Shown one piece after another: positions 52,062-61,622 of a DNA stretch of 64,000 nucleotides. Source of the stretch: UBA4736 sp002404015. Its GTDB lineage: Bacteria > Chloroflexota > Dormibacteria > Dormibacterales > Dormibacteraceae. The notes under the pieces are model-generated. The model made no database searches. It was not told the origin of the DNA and worked only from the letters and a program-made list of their open reading frames with translations. Position numbers and translations under genes: made by a program. The stretch is from assembly GCA_036747295.1 (NCBI GenBank), contig DAIOCN010000001.1, positions 181,172-245,171 on the forward strand. Reading direction: 5' to 3'. Within the stretch, counting starts at the first letter, position 1. The number at the start of each line of letters is the position of its first letter.

Positions 52062-53077
52062 TCGCCAACGGCCTTCTCGTGGTGCTCGCGTTCGCTGCCC
52101 TCCTGCTCCTCGACGCCCGGCGCTGGGGAGTGCCCGACCTCGACTACGCGGCATTGCTGGCCGCGGCCGCCGCGTCCGGCTGGCTGGCGCGCTGGCTGGG
52201 CAGCAGCCAGGTCCAGCTGTACACGACGCCGGTGGCTCTCGTGTTGCTCTTCGTGGGCCTGCGGCTGCCCTACGACCGCCGGCTGCTGCGACGGCCGCGG
52301 CTCGAGGCGGCCCTGGTTTACGCGGGCCTTGCGCTGGCGCTCGGCGTGACGGCGCTCCAGTCGCTGCTGGAACCTGGCCGGGAATGGCAGTTCACAGGCG
52401 TGCTGCTGCTGGAGTCGGTGGCTGCGCTGGCGGTCGGGATCGGCCTGCGCAACCAGCGCCTGCTGGCGGCCTCGGGCGCCGGCGCCGCCCTGGCCGCCCT
52501 GCGCAGATTCCTCCTGTTCGTGCAGGGGGTGCCGCTGTTCGTGGTATTCGGGCTGGTGGCTCTCCTGCTGCTGGCGGCCGGCGCTGCGCTGGCCGTGGGT
52601 CGCGAGCGGTTCCGGGACCTGCGCCATGCGCTCGAGGGCAGCCTGCCCGAAGCGGCCACGGTCGCCGAGGCGGCCGCAGTCCCGGCCGCCGGGCCGCCGT
52701 CCGGCTGGCTGCTGGCCGCGATCCTGCCGGTGGTGGGCGCCCTGCTCATGACCGTGGCCGTCGTGGCAGGGCCCGCCAGCAGCCCGGCTGGCGGGCCGCC
52801 CTGGCAGAACCAGGGCACGATCACGGCCGAACCGGTGACCGGAAGCAACGGGGACCGGGGAGTCATCGTGCGGGGCGACGGCATGCCGCCCCTGACCATC
52901 GTGCGTCTCTCTCTGGACGGCAAGGTGATGTCGACCACTACGTCAGACTCGAACGGGCGGCTCACCGGCTGGTCGATCGCGGTGCCCCCCGGCACCTCCG
53001 GCGTCCACGCGGTGTACGTCTGCTGGGACGGGAAGGGCGGCCAGGTCTGCAGCCCGCCGGCCAAGGTGGCTCTTTAA
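52058..53077 (+). CDS. polytopic membrane protein with C-terminal Ig-like domain
   Basis: A 339-residue protein overlapping the previous gene as ATGA. Six to seven hydrophobic segments, the last at ~225-245 (GWLLAAILPVVGALLMTVAV). A ~90-residue beta-rich extracellular tail follows (PLTIVRLSLDGKV, GRLTGWSIAVPPGTSGVHAVYVC). Together with the upstream gene it makes a ~1,120-residue system; the two may once have been one gene or may form one complex. Role unknown. Confidence 0.68.
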   Translation: MIANGLLVVLAFAALLLLDARRWGVPDLDYAALLAAAAASGWLARWLGSSQVQLYTTPVALVLLFVGLRLPYDRRLLRRPRLEAALVYAGLALALGVTALQSLLEPGREWQFTGVLLLESVAALAVGIGLRNQRLLAASGAGAALAALRRFLLFVQGVPLFVVFGLVALLLLAAGAALAVGRERFRDLRHALEGSLPEAATVAEAAAVPAAGPPSGWLLAAILPVVGALLMTVAVVAGPASSPAGGPPWQNQGTITAEPVTGSNGDRGVIVRGDGMPPLTIVRLSLDGKVMSTTTSDSNGRLTGWSIAVPPGTSGVHAVYVCWDGKGGQVCSPPAKVAL

Positions 53078-53904
53078 GAAGCTCGGCCCGGGGTAGCGGC
53101 AGCCGGGTAGGTCCCGAACAGGCGGACCTCGTGGGTGGCCGCCTCCAGGTCGCGCAGCGCCGCCTCCGCCACCTCGGGCTGGGTGACGTCGAAATCGAGG
53201 AAGAACCTGTACTCGAAGGGCTTGTCGGGGATCGGCCGGGCCTCGAGGCGGGTCAGGTTCACGGCGCGCGTGGAGAGGCACTGGAGGGCCGCCACCAGGC
53301 TTCCCGGCTCGTGGGCTGAGACGAAGCAGAGCGAGGTCTTGAAGCCGGCCGCCCCCTCGCCGGGTCGGGCCGGCGCGCCCCGCTCGACCACCAGGAAGCG
53401 GGTCCGGTTACTGTCGTCGTCCTGGATCGACTCGGCCAGGATGTCCAGCCCGTAGCGCGCCGCCGCCGCCGCGCTGGCCACGGCGGCCAGCCCCATCTGG
53501 CGATGCTCCGCCAGGTGGCGGGCGGCGCCCGCGGTGTCGTGAAACGGGATCGGCTCGATCCCCCGCGACTGGAGGTAGTGCCGCACCTGGGCCAGGGCCT
53601 GGGGATGGGAGATGGCGCGCTCGATGCGCTCGCCGCTGCGGCCCAGCAGACAGTGCCGGATCGGATGCACGTGCTCGCGGACCACGCGCAGCCCGCGGCG
53701 TTCCCAGAGGAGGTCGTTCACCTCCTGCACGATGCCGCCGAGGCTGTTCTCGACCGGCAGGACGGCGAGGTCCAGCTTGCCGGCCTCGAGTGCGTCAAAC
53801 GCCAGCGCGAAGACGTGGTGGCCGGCGGTCTGGGCGCCGGGAAAGAGCGCGATGGCAGCCTCCTCCGAATAGGCCCCGGGCTCGCCCTGGTAGCCCGCCC
53901 GGAT
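53074..53904 (-). CDS. pheA: prephenate dehydratase with no canonical start codon
   Basis: The protein reads RAGYQGEPGAYSEEAAIALFPG, LPVENSLGGIVQEVNDLL and SNRTRFLVVER, followed by an ACT domain with GSLVAALQCLSTRAVNLTRLEARP. This is a complete ~276-residue PheA that converts prephenate to phenylpyruvate with Phe feedback. The Met that normally starts the family (M-R-x-A-Y-Q-G) corresponds to ATC at 53902-53904. An in-frame stop lies 14 codons upstream, and no ATG, GTG or TTG occurs between them. The first canonical codon, GTG 53730, would remove the active-site N-terminus. It follows ilvC by 7 bp. Confidence 0.88.
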   Translation of the reverse strand: MRAGYQGEPGAYSEEAAIALFPGAQTAGHHVFALAFDALEAGKLDLAVLPVENSLGGIVQEVNDLLWERRGLRVVREHVHPIRHCLLGRSGERIERAISHPQALAQVRHYLQSRGIEPIPFHDTAGAARHLAEHRQMGLAAVASAAAAARYGLDILAESIQDDDSNRTRFLVVERGAPARPGEGAAGFKTSLCFVSAHEPGSLVAALQCLSTRAVNLTRLEARPIPDKPFEYRFFLDFDVTQPEVAEAALRDLEAATHEVRLFGTYPAAATPGRAS

Positions 53905-53911
53905 AGGCGTT

Positions 53912-54916
<1,005 letters not shown>

Positions 54917-54932
54917 AAGGGGCAATCCTGTC

Positions 54933-54966
54933 AAAAAAACGGAGCCCCCGCGCGGGGCGGGGGCTC
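54933..54966 (-). terminator. intrinsic terminator in the ilvC leader (candidate attenuator)
   Basis: On the minus strand GAGCCCCCGC pairs perfectly with GCGGGGGCTC (54942-54966), followed by seven T (54933-54939). It ends only 17 bp before the ilvC ATG, so it is in the ilvC leader. Its core resembles the terminator before ilvB. Confidence 0.75.
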
Positions 54967-55022
54967 GCGTCGCGAAGAGGGTGCTTTCCAGATGCATCGT
55001 AGGCGGCCTGAAAGAGCGTGTA

Positions 55023-55040
55023 ATAGTGGGCGGCCCACAA
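55023..55040 (-). promoter_or_regulatory. 18-bp motif shared with the ilvB promoter region
   Basis: TTGTGGGCCGCCCACTAT (minus strand) matches the ilvB-side motif at 15 of 18 positions. This copy also contains the inverted repeat GTGGG-CCG-CCCAC. It lies 107 bp upstream of the ilvC start and before the leader terminator. Confidence 0.5.
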
Positions 55041-55091
55041 GGTATGCGGCCAGCCTTGGTGCTCGCGCGACGGTGATAGGCTCGGCGTCGG

Positions 55092-56045
55092 ATGCCTGAG
55101 CGCTACGTGATCGCGCTGGGCGGCAACGCTCTCATCCCGCCCGGCGGCCGGGGGACGGCAGAGGAGCAGACGCGGACCGCGGGCGCCGCGATGGTGCGGC
55201 TGGCGCCGCTCGTGGCGAGTGGGGCCCAGGTGCTGATAACGCACGGCAACGGGCCCCAGGTCGGCAATCTCCTGCTCAAGAACGAGCTGGCCGCGGAGCT
55301 GGTGCCGCCGATGCCCCTGGACTGGTGCGTCGCGCAGACCCAGGCCACGATCGGCCTGGCCATCCAGACCGCCCTGGAGTGGGAGCTGCGCCGGAGCCAG
55401 GTCGCGCGCGGCGTCGTCGTGGTGCTGACCCGCGTCGTGGTGGACCCGCTGGACCCCGGCCGGATGCGCTATACGAAGCCGGTCGGCCGCCGTCTTTCGG
55501 CCGAGGAGGCCCACCAGCGGGCGGACGAGTCCCATCGCTACGCGGAGCAGCCGGACGGAAAGTGGCGCCGCGTCGTGCCCTCGCCGGAGCCGGTCGCCGT
55601 CCTCGAGGAGGGCGAGATCCGGCAGCTGCTCGAGGCCGGGACCACGGTCGTCGCCGCCGGCGGCGGCGGGGTGCCCGTGGAGGCCGGCGAAGACGGGCGC
55701 TACTTCGGGGTTGAGGCCGTCATCGACAAGGACCTGACCGCCAGCCTGCTGGCCCGCCGGCTGGGCGCCGACGCCCTCGTCATCCTGACCGACGCCCCCG
55801 GCGCGGCAGTGAACTTCGGCAAGGCCGACCAGCGCCAGCTGGGCCGGGTGACACCCCAGATCATGCGCGGCTTCCAGGCGGCCGGCCACTTCAGCGAAGG
55901 TTCGATGGGGCCCAAGGTGGAGGCCGCGCTGCGCTTTGTGGAGGGCGGCGGCACGCGAGCCGTGATCGCCCGCCTCGAGGACGCGACAGCGGCTATCGCC
56001 GGCGAGGCGGGCACGCAGATCATGGGGGCCCGGCGTGCGGGCTGA
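55092..56045 (+). CDS. carbamate kinase (catabolic)
   Basis: A 317-residue amino-acid-kinase-fold protein: YVIALGGNALIPPGG, THGNGPQVGNLLLKNE, PLDWCVAQTQATIGL, VAAGGGGVPV and VIDKDLTASLLARRLGAD. It transfers phosphate from carbamoyl phosphate to ADP, giving ATP, ammonia and CO2. It opens the gene set next to DUF2877, FdrA and DUF1116, as in the E. coli allantoin region where the kinase consumes carbamoyl phosphate from oxamate carbamoyltransferase. TAGGCT (55077-55082) is 9 bp before its ATG. Confidence 0.94.
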   Translation: MPERYVIALGGNALIPPGGRGTAEEQTRTAGAAMVRLAPLVASGAQVLITHGNGPQVGNLLLKNELAAELVPPMPLDWCVAQTQATIGLAIQTALEWELRRSQVARGVVVVLTRVVVDPLDPGRMRYTKPVGRRLSAEEAHQRADESHRYAEQPDGKWRRVVPSPEPVAVLEEGEIRQLLEAGTTVVAAGGGGVPVEAGEDGRYFGVEAVIDKDLTASLLARRLGADALVILTDAPGAAVNFGKADQRQLGRVTPQIMRGFQAAGHFSEGSMGPKVEAALRFVEGGGTRAVIARLEDATAAIAGEAGTQIMGARRAG

Positions 56046-56634
56046 GTCGGTCAGCCTCGGGGTGGCCGACCTGCTGCAGGGCCCGCTGCGCCGGGGGGTG
56101 GGGCTGGGCGCGGGATACCTCGACTTCGGCGGCTGGGTACTGGCGCTGACCCGTCCCGGCAAGCCCCGGATGCCGAACGGCGTCGAGTGCGAGCTGGTTG
56201 TGGCCCGCGGCCAGCCCGCCTGGATCGGCGAGGGCAGGCTGGAGGCCGGCGGCCGGACGGTGCTGGCCGGCGCGGCCTGGGATCCCCGGCCCCGGCCCCG
56301 CTTCCGGCTGGAGGCGGACCGCCGTTTCACGCCCGACCCGCTGGCCCTGGGCGGCCGGGGCGGCGGCCTGACCCCATCCGGCGACGACGTGCTGGCCGGC
56401 TATGCTGCCGGCCTCGTGCTCTGGCATGGCCTCGCCGGTGAGGCCGCGCGCATCGCCGCGGTCGCCGCGCCCCTGACCACGCGCCTCTCGGCGACGCTCC
56501 TCCAGCACGCGGCGCTGGGCCACCTGCCCGAGCCGGCTCACCGCCTGCTCGAGGACGGCGACCTCGAGCCTCTCCTCCGCTTCGGCCACTCGTCCGGCCG
56601 GGCGCTGCTGTTGGGCCTGGCACTGGCGTGCTGA
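56035..56634 (+). CDS. DUF2877 protein (AllH/YlbF-like)
   Basis: A 199-residue protein overlapping the carbamate kinase gene by 11 bp. LGGRGGGLTPSGDDVLAGYAAGLVLW is the signature of DUF2877, and a C-terminal STLLQHAALGHLPEPAHRLL follows. In E. coli the equivalent ylbF (allH) product is one of three subunits of oxamate carbamoyltransferase. It is shorter than E. coli AllH; the N-terminal part is reduced. Confidence 0.85.
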   Translation: MRAESVSLGVADLLQGPLRRGVGLGAGYLDFGGWVLALTRPGKPRMPNGVECELVVARGQPAWIGEGRLEAGGRTVLAGAAWDPRPRPRFRLEADRRFTPDPLALGGRGGGLTPSGDDVLAGYAAGLVLWHGLAGEAARIAAVAAPLTTRLSATLLQHAALGHLPEPAHRLLEDGDLEPLLRFGHSSGRALLLGLALAC

Positions 56635-57914
56635 AGGTCGAGGTCCGCCGCCGCACCTACCACGACTCGATCGTCCTGATGCTGGCGTCCCGGCGCATGC
56701 TGGACGTCCCCGGCGTCGAGGCGGCGATGGCGGCCATGGGAACGCCGCTCAACCTCGACCTGCTGCGCGAGGCGGGCCTCTGGTCACCTGACCTGGACCC
56801 GGCGGGCTCGGACGACCTCGTCCTGGCAGCTCGCGGCGAGGACCCCGCGGCGGCGATCCGCGCCGCGGACCAGGCGCTCGCCGAACGTATCGTGACGCAG
56901 CCGGCCGGCGAGCTGCCGGCGCGCACGGTGCGGCAGGCGGCCGCCCGGCTGCCGGGCGCCAACCTGGCGGTCGTCTCAGTGCCAGGGGAGCATGCTCCGT
57001 GGGCCTGCTGGGACGCGCTCAACCAGGGCCTGAACGTCTTCTGCTTCTCCGACAACGTCGCCCTGGAGGACGAGTTGGGACTCAAGGACGAGGCGCTGCG
57101 CCGCGGCCTCCTCTTCATGGGCCCCGACTGCGGGACCGCCATCCTGGACGGCGTCGGGCTGGGCTTCAGCAACGTGGTGCCGCGGGGCAGGGTCGGGATC
57201 GTGGGTGCTTCGGGGACCGGGATCCAGCAGCTCAGCTGCCTGCTGGCCCACCAGGGCGTCGGCATCTCGCAGGCCATCGGAGTCGGCGGCCGCGACCTCT
57301 CACCCGAGATCGGCGGGCGGATGACGCGGGAGGCGATCCGGCGCCTGGACGACGACCCCGAGACCGACGTGATCGTGGTGATCTCGAAGCCGGCGCAAGC
57401 CGAGCTGAGCGCCCGCAAGCCCCTTTTCAAGGCCTTGCTCGGACCCGGGGTCGACCTGACCGAGGTGGCGCTGGAGGTGGGCGGCGGGCGGCTGCCGCCG
57501 GATCCCGAGCCGCCCGGCTGGCGAGGCCGCGTGGACGGCATCTTCTCGGGCGGGACGCTGAAGGACGAGGCAGCGCTGATCTGGGGTGGCGATCCCCGCT
57601 TCACGGCGGTCGACTACGGGGCCGACGAGTACACCCGCGGCCGCGCCCATCCCATGATCGACAACACGATCCGCCTGGAGGCGATCAGGAAGGCGTCGGG
57701 CCTGGTCTATCTGGACGTCGTCCTGGGCCGCGGCGCCCATCCCGACCCGGCCTCGGAGCTGGCGCCGGCCCTCGCCGGCAAGCCGGCGGTCGTTGTGCTG
57801 GTGGGCACCGACCAGGACCCCCAGGGCCTGGCCGGCCAGCGCGAGGCCTTCCAGGCCGCGGGGGCGACCGTCTACCTCTCCAACTCGCGCGCCGCCCGGG
57901 CGCTGCTGGTCTGA
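56628..57914 (+). CDS. fdrA: FdrA-family protein (AllF-like, oxamate carbamoyltransferase subunit)
   Basis: A 428-residue protein from GTG 56628, overlapping the DUF2877 gene by 7 bp. It has a succinyl-CoA-synthetase-like fold: MGPDCGTAILDGVGLGFSN, GIVGASGTGIQQLSCLLAHQG and VIVVISKPAQAELSARK. An N-terminal region (SIVLMLASRRMLDVPGVEAAMAAMGT) is typical of FdrA. It is shorter than E. coli FdrA (about 555 residues). It is expected to form the transcarbamylase with DUF1116 and DUF2877 proteins. Confidence 0.9.
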   Translation: MLKVEVRRRTYHDSIVLMLASRRMLDVPGVEAAMAAMGTPLNLDLLREAGLWSPDLDPAGSDDLVLAARGEDPAAAIRAADQALAERIVTQPAGELPARTVRQAAARLPGANLAVVSVPGEHAPWACWDALNQGLNVFCFSDNVALEDELGLKDEALRRGLLFMGPDCGTAILDGVGLGFSNVVPRGRVGIVGASGTGIQQLSCLLAHQGVGISQAIGVGGRDLSPEIGGRMTREAIRRLDDDPETDVIVVISKPAQAELSARKPLFKALLGPGVDLTEVALEVGGGRLPPDPEPPGWRGRVDGIFSGGTLKDEAALIWGGDPRFTAVDYGADEYTRGRAHPMIDNTIRLEAIRKASGLVYLDVVLGRGAHPDPASELAPALAGKPAVVVLVGTDQDPQGLAGQREAFQAAGATVYLSNSRAARALLV

Positions 57915-57926
57915 AAGACTGGGCCG

Positions 57927-59216
57927 ATGCTGGGTCAACCGATCAGGGCGGTCACAGCCGGCGCCTCGCTGATCGCTGACGCAGTGGAGGCTGAGCAGGT
58001 CCGGGTCGACTGGCGGCCGCCGCTCGAAACCCTGCGACCAGACCCCGAAACTGACCGAGCCAACCAGGAGGCGGTGAGCCGGATCCTGGAGGCCAAGCCG
58101 CTCTGGGTGGGCGTGGGGACGGCGCTCGACATCATCCCCGGGATGCGTCCCGAACTGCTACTGCACAGCGGTCCACCGCTGCGCTGGGAGGACGCCTCCG
58201 GGCCCATGCGGGGCGCCCTCGAAGGCGCCCTCCGCCTCGAGGGCCTGGCGGCGGCGGAACTGGAACCCTGCCACCACCACCAAGCGGTCGGGCCGATGGC
58301 CGGGGTGATCAGCGCCGGGATGCCGGTCGTGATCGTCGAGGACCAGGCCAGCGGCCGCCGGGCCTACAGCAACCTCAACGAGGGCCTCGGCAAGGTGCTG
58401 CGCTACGGCGCCAACGACGATGCCGTGCTGGAGCGGCTGCGCTGGATGGCGCAGGTGCTGGGCCCCGACCTCCGGCGGGCGCTCGAGGCGGGCCCGATCG
58501 ACCTCGGCGCCATCAACCAGAAGGCTCTCCAGATGGGCGATGAGCTCCACAACCGGCACCGGGCAGCCACCTCGATGCTCTTCCGGGAGCTGGCGCTGCG
58601 CGGACTGTCGGCCGCCTCGATGAAGTTCATCGACGCCAACGAGTACTTCTACCTGAACCTGGTGATGGCGGCCGCCAAGGCCGCCTGCGACGCGGCCTCC
58701 GGGGTGCCGAGGAGCACGCTTGTCACAACCATGGCGCGCAACGGCACCGAGTTCGGGGTGCGGATCAGCGGGGCGTCGGAGCGCTGGTTCACGGCGCCTG
58801 CCGTCGTGCCGGTCGGCCTCTTCCTGGGCAGCTACACGCAGGCTGACGCCAACCCCGACATCGGCGACTCGGCGATCACCGAGACGTACGGCCTGGGCGG
58901 CTTCGCGATGGCCGCTGCGCCCGCCATCACCAGGGTCGTGGGCGGCAGCGCCGGCACGGCCCGCGACGCGACGCTGGAGATGTACGAGATCACCCTGGAG
59001 GAGAACCCCAACCACCAGATCCCCTCGCTCGACTTCCGAGGCAGCCCGACCGGGATCGATGTGCGCCGGATCGTGGAGACGGGCATCCAGCCGCTGATCA
59101 ACACCGGCATCGCCCACAAGCAGGCCGGAGTCGGCCAGGTCGGCGCCGGCCTCGTCCGGGCCCCTGTCGAGCCATTCCTGGAGGCGTACCGCTGGCACAG
59201 CTCGACTTCCGCCTGA
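57927..59216 (+). CDS. DUF1116 protein (AllG/YlbE-like, oxamate carbamoyltransferase subunit)
   Basis: A 429-residue protein, 12 bp after fdrA. Conserved blocks: NLNEGLGKVLRYGAND, INQKALQMGDELHNRHRAAT, TMARNGTEFGVRISG and MYEITLEENPNHQIPSLDFRG. In E. coli this protein (YlbE, renamed AllG) works with FdrA and YlbF to release carbamoyl phosphate and oxamate from oxalurate. The order here is kinase, DUF2877, FdrA, DUF1116, with no allantoin genes beside it, so the substrate may differ. Confidence 0.9.
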   Translation: MLGQPIRAVTAGASLIADAVEAEQVRVDWRPPLETLRPDPETDRANQEAVSRILEAKPLWVGVGTALDIIPGMRPELLLHSGPPLRWEDASGPMRGALEGALRLEGLAAAELEPCHHHQAVGPMAGVISAGMPVVIVEDQASGRRAYSNLNEGLGKVLRYGANDDAVLERLRWMAQVLGPDLRRALEAGPIDLGAINQKALQMGDELHNRHRAATSMLFRELALRGLSAASMKFIDANEYFYLNLVMAAAKAACDAASGVPRSTLVTTMARNGTEFGVRISGASERWFTAPAVVPVGLFLGSYTQADANPDIGDSAITETYGLGGFAMAAAPAITRVVGGSAGTARDATLEMYEITLEENPNHQIPSLDFRGSPTGIDVRRIVETGIQPLINTGIAHKQAGVGQVGAGLVRAPVEPFLEAYRWHSSTSA

Positions 59217-59467
59217 TCGACGTCTTCACCGACCGCGCCTTCGCCGGCAACCAGCTGGCCGAGGACCCGGCCACCGGTTCTGCGGCGGGCCGCTGGCCGC
59301 CTATCTGGTCAAGCACCACCTGGCCCAGAGCCCGTTCCGCTTTCGAGCAGGGGTACGAGATGGGCCGGCCCTTTCAGATCAACGCTCGCATCGAGGGCTC
59401 GGAGGTGCACGTCTCGGGCTCCGGCGTGATCTGGGCCCGCGGCCAGTACGATCTAGCAGGGTGTTGA
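59192..59467 (+). pseudogene. PhzF-family isomerase remnant
   Basis: The first ~20 codons read LDFRLIDVFTDRAFAGNQLA, the usual PhzF N-terminus. Without a gap they pass into EDPATGSAAG, which in intact proteins lies ~200 residues later. PLAAYLVKHHL and EQGYEMGRPFQINARIEGSEVHVSGSG follow, each in a different frame, so at least two single-base shifts are present. The frame ends inside the inverted repeat R4. It is a decayed gene of a diaminopimelate-epimerase-fold isomerase. Confidence 0.8.
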
Positions 59468-59637
59468 AAAAGGTCGGCGAGGGATTCGGTGGCCAGGTGG
59501 CCCAGATCCCAGGCGCCTCCGAGAACCCGAGCAAAGCGTATTGGAGATACGCGTCGCGAGGATCGCAGGAGGCCACGACGGAGCTGGGCCGCATGGACGC
59601 CGAAGCACCGTCGATTCCTTTTTCAACGGCCTGCTGA
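59453..59637 (+). mobile_element. MITE-like inverted-repeat element, copy R4
   Basis: The ends CTAGCAGGGTGTTGAAAAAGG (59453-59473) and CCTTTTTCAACGGCCTGCTGA (59617-59637) are imperfect inverted repeats. The interior is about 93% identical to R3 in the opposite orientation, including the GCGTAT-TGGAG-ATACGC hairpin. It abuts the PhzF remnant on the left and lies 4 bp before the cyclase ATG on the right, so the cyclase mRNA may begin inside it. Confidence 0.8.
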
Positions 59638-59641
59638 GCCG

Positions 59642-60421
59642 ATGAAGTTCCTTGACCTGACGCAGGACTTCTCGATCCACACGCCGGCCTTCGCCGGCTA
59701 CTCCGGCCCCAGCATCAAGTGGATAAAGCGGCTGGCGTTCGACAAGGCGGGCGGCCAGGAGATCACGATGACGCTGCACGTCAGCACCCACCTGGACGGG
59801 CCCGCCCACTTCTTCTCGGGCGGCAAGTTCATCGGCGACCTGCCGCTCGACTTCCTGATCGGACCCGCCTGCGTGGTGGACCTGGAGCGGATGGGGGTGG
59901 GCGACTACGAGCTGTACGGGCCGGAGCACTTCGAGCGCTGGGAGAAGGAGACCGGGCTCCGGGTGGAGCGCGGCGACATCCTGGTCATCCACACCGGCTA
60001 CCACAAGCATTACCCAGAGAACTGGACCGACCGCTCGGAGGTGGACGAGACCAAGTACTTCATCCGCCACCCGGGGCCGGCCCGCGACTTCGCGGAATGG
60101 GTGCTCGAGCGCGGCGTGCGCTGGCTGGCGGTGGACGTCGGCAGCGCCGACCACCCGATGAACACCGTGATCCGGCGCCTCCGGGCGGACGAGGCCGAGG
60201 AGGCCGAGAAGAAGCTCGGCCGCTCCCTGGACGAGGTCTTCCCGAAGCAGGACTACCAGATCATGCACACGCTCCTCTTCCCGCACGATGTGATCCACAT
60301 CGAGAACCTGGGCGGGGAGCTGGACAAGGTGCTCGACCAGAAGATCACCTTCGGATGCTTTCCCTGGCGCTTTCAGGGCGGCGAAGCGTCGCTCTGCCGC
60401 GCGGTCGCCATCCTCGAGTGA
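59642..60421 (+). CDS. cyclase-family metal hydrolase (kynurenine formamidase fold)
   Basis: A 259-residue protein from ATG 59642; longer starts read through repeat R4. The metal motif is HVSTHLDGPAHF (His-x3-His-x-Asp), and VDVGSADHPMN and a C-terminal HDVIHIENLGGELD are conserved in the family. Members hydrolyse C-N amide bonds such as N-formylkynurenine, isatin or cyclic imides. It overlaps the FAD-subunit gene as GTGA, linking it to the molybdenum hydroxylase. Confidence 0.88.
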   Translation: MKFLDLTQDFSIHTPAFAGYSGPSIKWIKRLAFDKAGGQEITMTLHVSTHLDGPAHFFSGGKFIGDLPLDFLIGPACVVDLERMGVGDYELYGPEHFERWEKETGLRVERGDILVIHTGYHKHYPENWTDRSEVDETKYFIRHPGPARDFAEWVLERGVRWLAVDVGSADHPMNTVIRRLRADEAEEAEKKLGRSLDEVFPKQDYQIMHTLLFPHDVIHIENLGGELDKVLDQKITFGCFPWRFQGGEASLCRAVAILE

Positions 60422-61170
60422 AGCCGGCGCCCTTCGAGTACCACGCCCCCGGCTCGGTCGAGGAGGCGTGCTCGATGCTGGCGTCGCTCGAGGACGCCAA
60501 GGTGCTGGCCGGCGGCCAGTCCCTGATCCCGCTGCTCAACTTCCGGCTGGCGCGGCCCGACCACCTTGTCGACATCAACCGGCTGCCCGGGCTCGACCGC
60601 GTCTACGCCCGCGACGGCGGCGTCGCGGTAGGTGCGCTCGTCCGCCAGTCCGACGCCGAGACCGACCCACTGCTGCGGGAGCGCTGCCCCCTGGTCGGGC
60701 TGGCGCTGGGCCACGTCGCCCACCACGTCATCCGCAACCGGGGCACGGTCGTCGGATCGCTGGCCCACGCGGACCCGGCGGCGGAGCTGCCGGCCGCGCT
60801 CCTGGCGCTGGGCGGCCAGGTCGTGGCGCGATCGACGCGGGGCGAGCGCCGCATCGAGGCGGCCGACTTCTTCCTGGGCACCTTGGAGCCGGCCCTGGAG
60901 CCCGACGAGCTCGCCGTCGAGGCCTGGTTCCCGGACTTCGCGGGCCCGGTCGCCCTGGTCGAGGAATGCCGCCGGCACGGCGACTTCGCCCTCGCCGGGG
61001 TGGCCAGGGCGGGGGACCGCCTGGCCCTCTTCGGCGTGGCCCCGACGCCGGTCCTGGCCGTGCCCGGCGACCCCACGAGCGGGCTGCAGCCGAGCGGCGA
61101 CCTGGAGGCGTCCCCGGAGTTCCGGCTCCACCTGGTGGGCGTGCTGGTCGAGAGGGCGCTCGCCACGTGA
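60418..61170 (+). CDS. molybdenum hydroxylase FAD-binding (medium) subunit
   Basis: A 250-residue protein from GTG 60418. VLAGGQSLIPLLNFRLARP is the FAD-binding block and NRGTVVGSLAHADPAAELPAALLALGG the second. CoxM-like proteins carry electrons from the iron-sulfur subunit to an acceptor. All three hydroxylase genes overlap by 4 bp. Confidence 0.93.
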   Translation: MKPAPFEYHAPGSVEEACSMLASLEDAKVLAGGQSLIPLLNFRLARPDHLVDINRLPGLDRVYARDGGVAVGALVRQSDAETDPLLRERCPLVGLALGHVAHHVIRNRGTVVGSLAHADPAAELPAALLALGGQVVARSTRGERRIEAADFFLGTLEPALEPDELAVEAWFPDFAGPVALVEECRRHGDFALAGVARAGDRLALFGVAPTPVLAVPGDPTSGLQPSGDLEASPEFRLHLVGVLVERALAT

Positions 61171-61622
61171 ACGTCAACGGCCGGCCCCACCCGGCGCCCC
61201 AGGACGCCCGCCGGCTGCTCTCCGACCACCTCCGCCACGAGCTGGGCCTGACCGGCACCCACGTCGGCTGCGAGCACGGCGTCTGCGGCTGCTGCACGGT
61301 GCTGCTGGACGGCCGGCCGGTGCGCTCCTGCCTGCTGCTGGCCGTCCAGGCCGAAGGCCACGAGGTGACCACCATCGAGGGCCTGGCGGTGGCCGGCGGC
61401 CCGCTCCACCCTGTCCAGCAGGCCTTCCACGAATGCCATGCCCTGCAGTGCGGCTTCTGCACGCCGGGCTTCGTGCTGGCGGTGGTCGGGCTGCTCAAGG
61501 ACAACCCGCACCCGACCGCCGAGCAGATCGACGAGGGGATCGCCGGCAACCTCTGTCGCTGCACCGGCTACAGCTCGATCCGCCACGCCGTCCGGCTGGC
61601 GGCCGAGCTCGGCGCCCGTTGA
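61167..61622 (+). CDS. molybdenum hydroxylase iron-sulfur (small) subunit
   Basis: A 151-residue protein from GTG 61167. The plant-type [2Fe-2S] site is GCEHGVCGCCTVLLDG with a later Cys in RSC; the second cluster is in QCGFCTPGF and CRCTGY. Of normal length for CoxS-type subunits, with a slightly short N-terminus. It transfers electrons from the molybdenum centre to the flavin. Confidence 0.95.
   Translation: MNVNGRPHPAPQDARRLLSDHLRHELGLTGTHVGCEHGVCGCCTVLLDGRPVRSCLLLAVQAEGHEVTTIEGLAVAGGPLHPVQQAFHECHALQCGFCTPGFVLAVVGLLKDNPHPTAEQIDEGIAGNLCRCTGYSSIRHAVRLAAELGAR

Noticed and set aside
54917..54997. A 27-residue N-terminal extension of IlvC from ATG 54997
   Set aside because: It would be encoded across the terminator hairpin and T-run, and IlvC proteins normally begin at the MTVKMFYDAD region.
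54961..55060. T-box or known riboswitch upstream of ilvC
   Set aside because: I could not find a T-box (AGGGTGGNACCGCG) or other recognisable riboswitch core; only the terminator is clear.
59489..59641. A 51-residue N-terminal extension of the cyclase from ATG 59489
   Set aside because: The extension is translated repeat R4 (Arg-rich, non-conserved); the family starts at MKFLDLTQDF.
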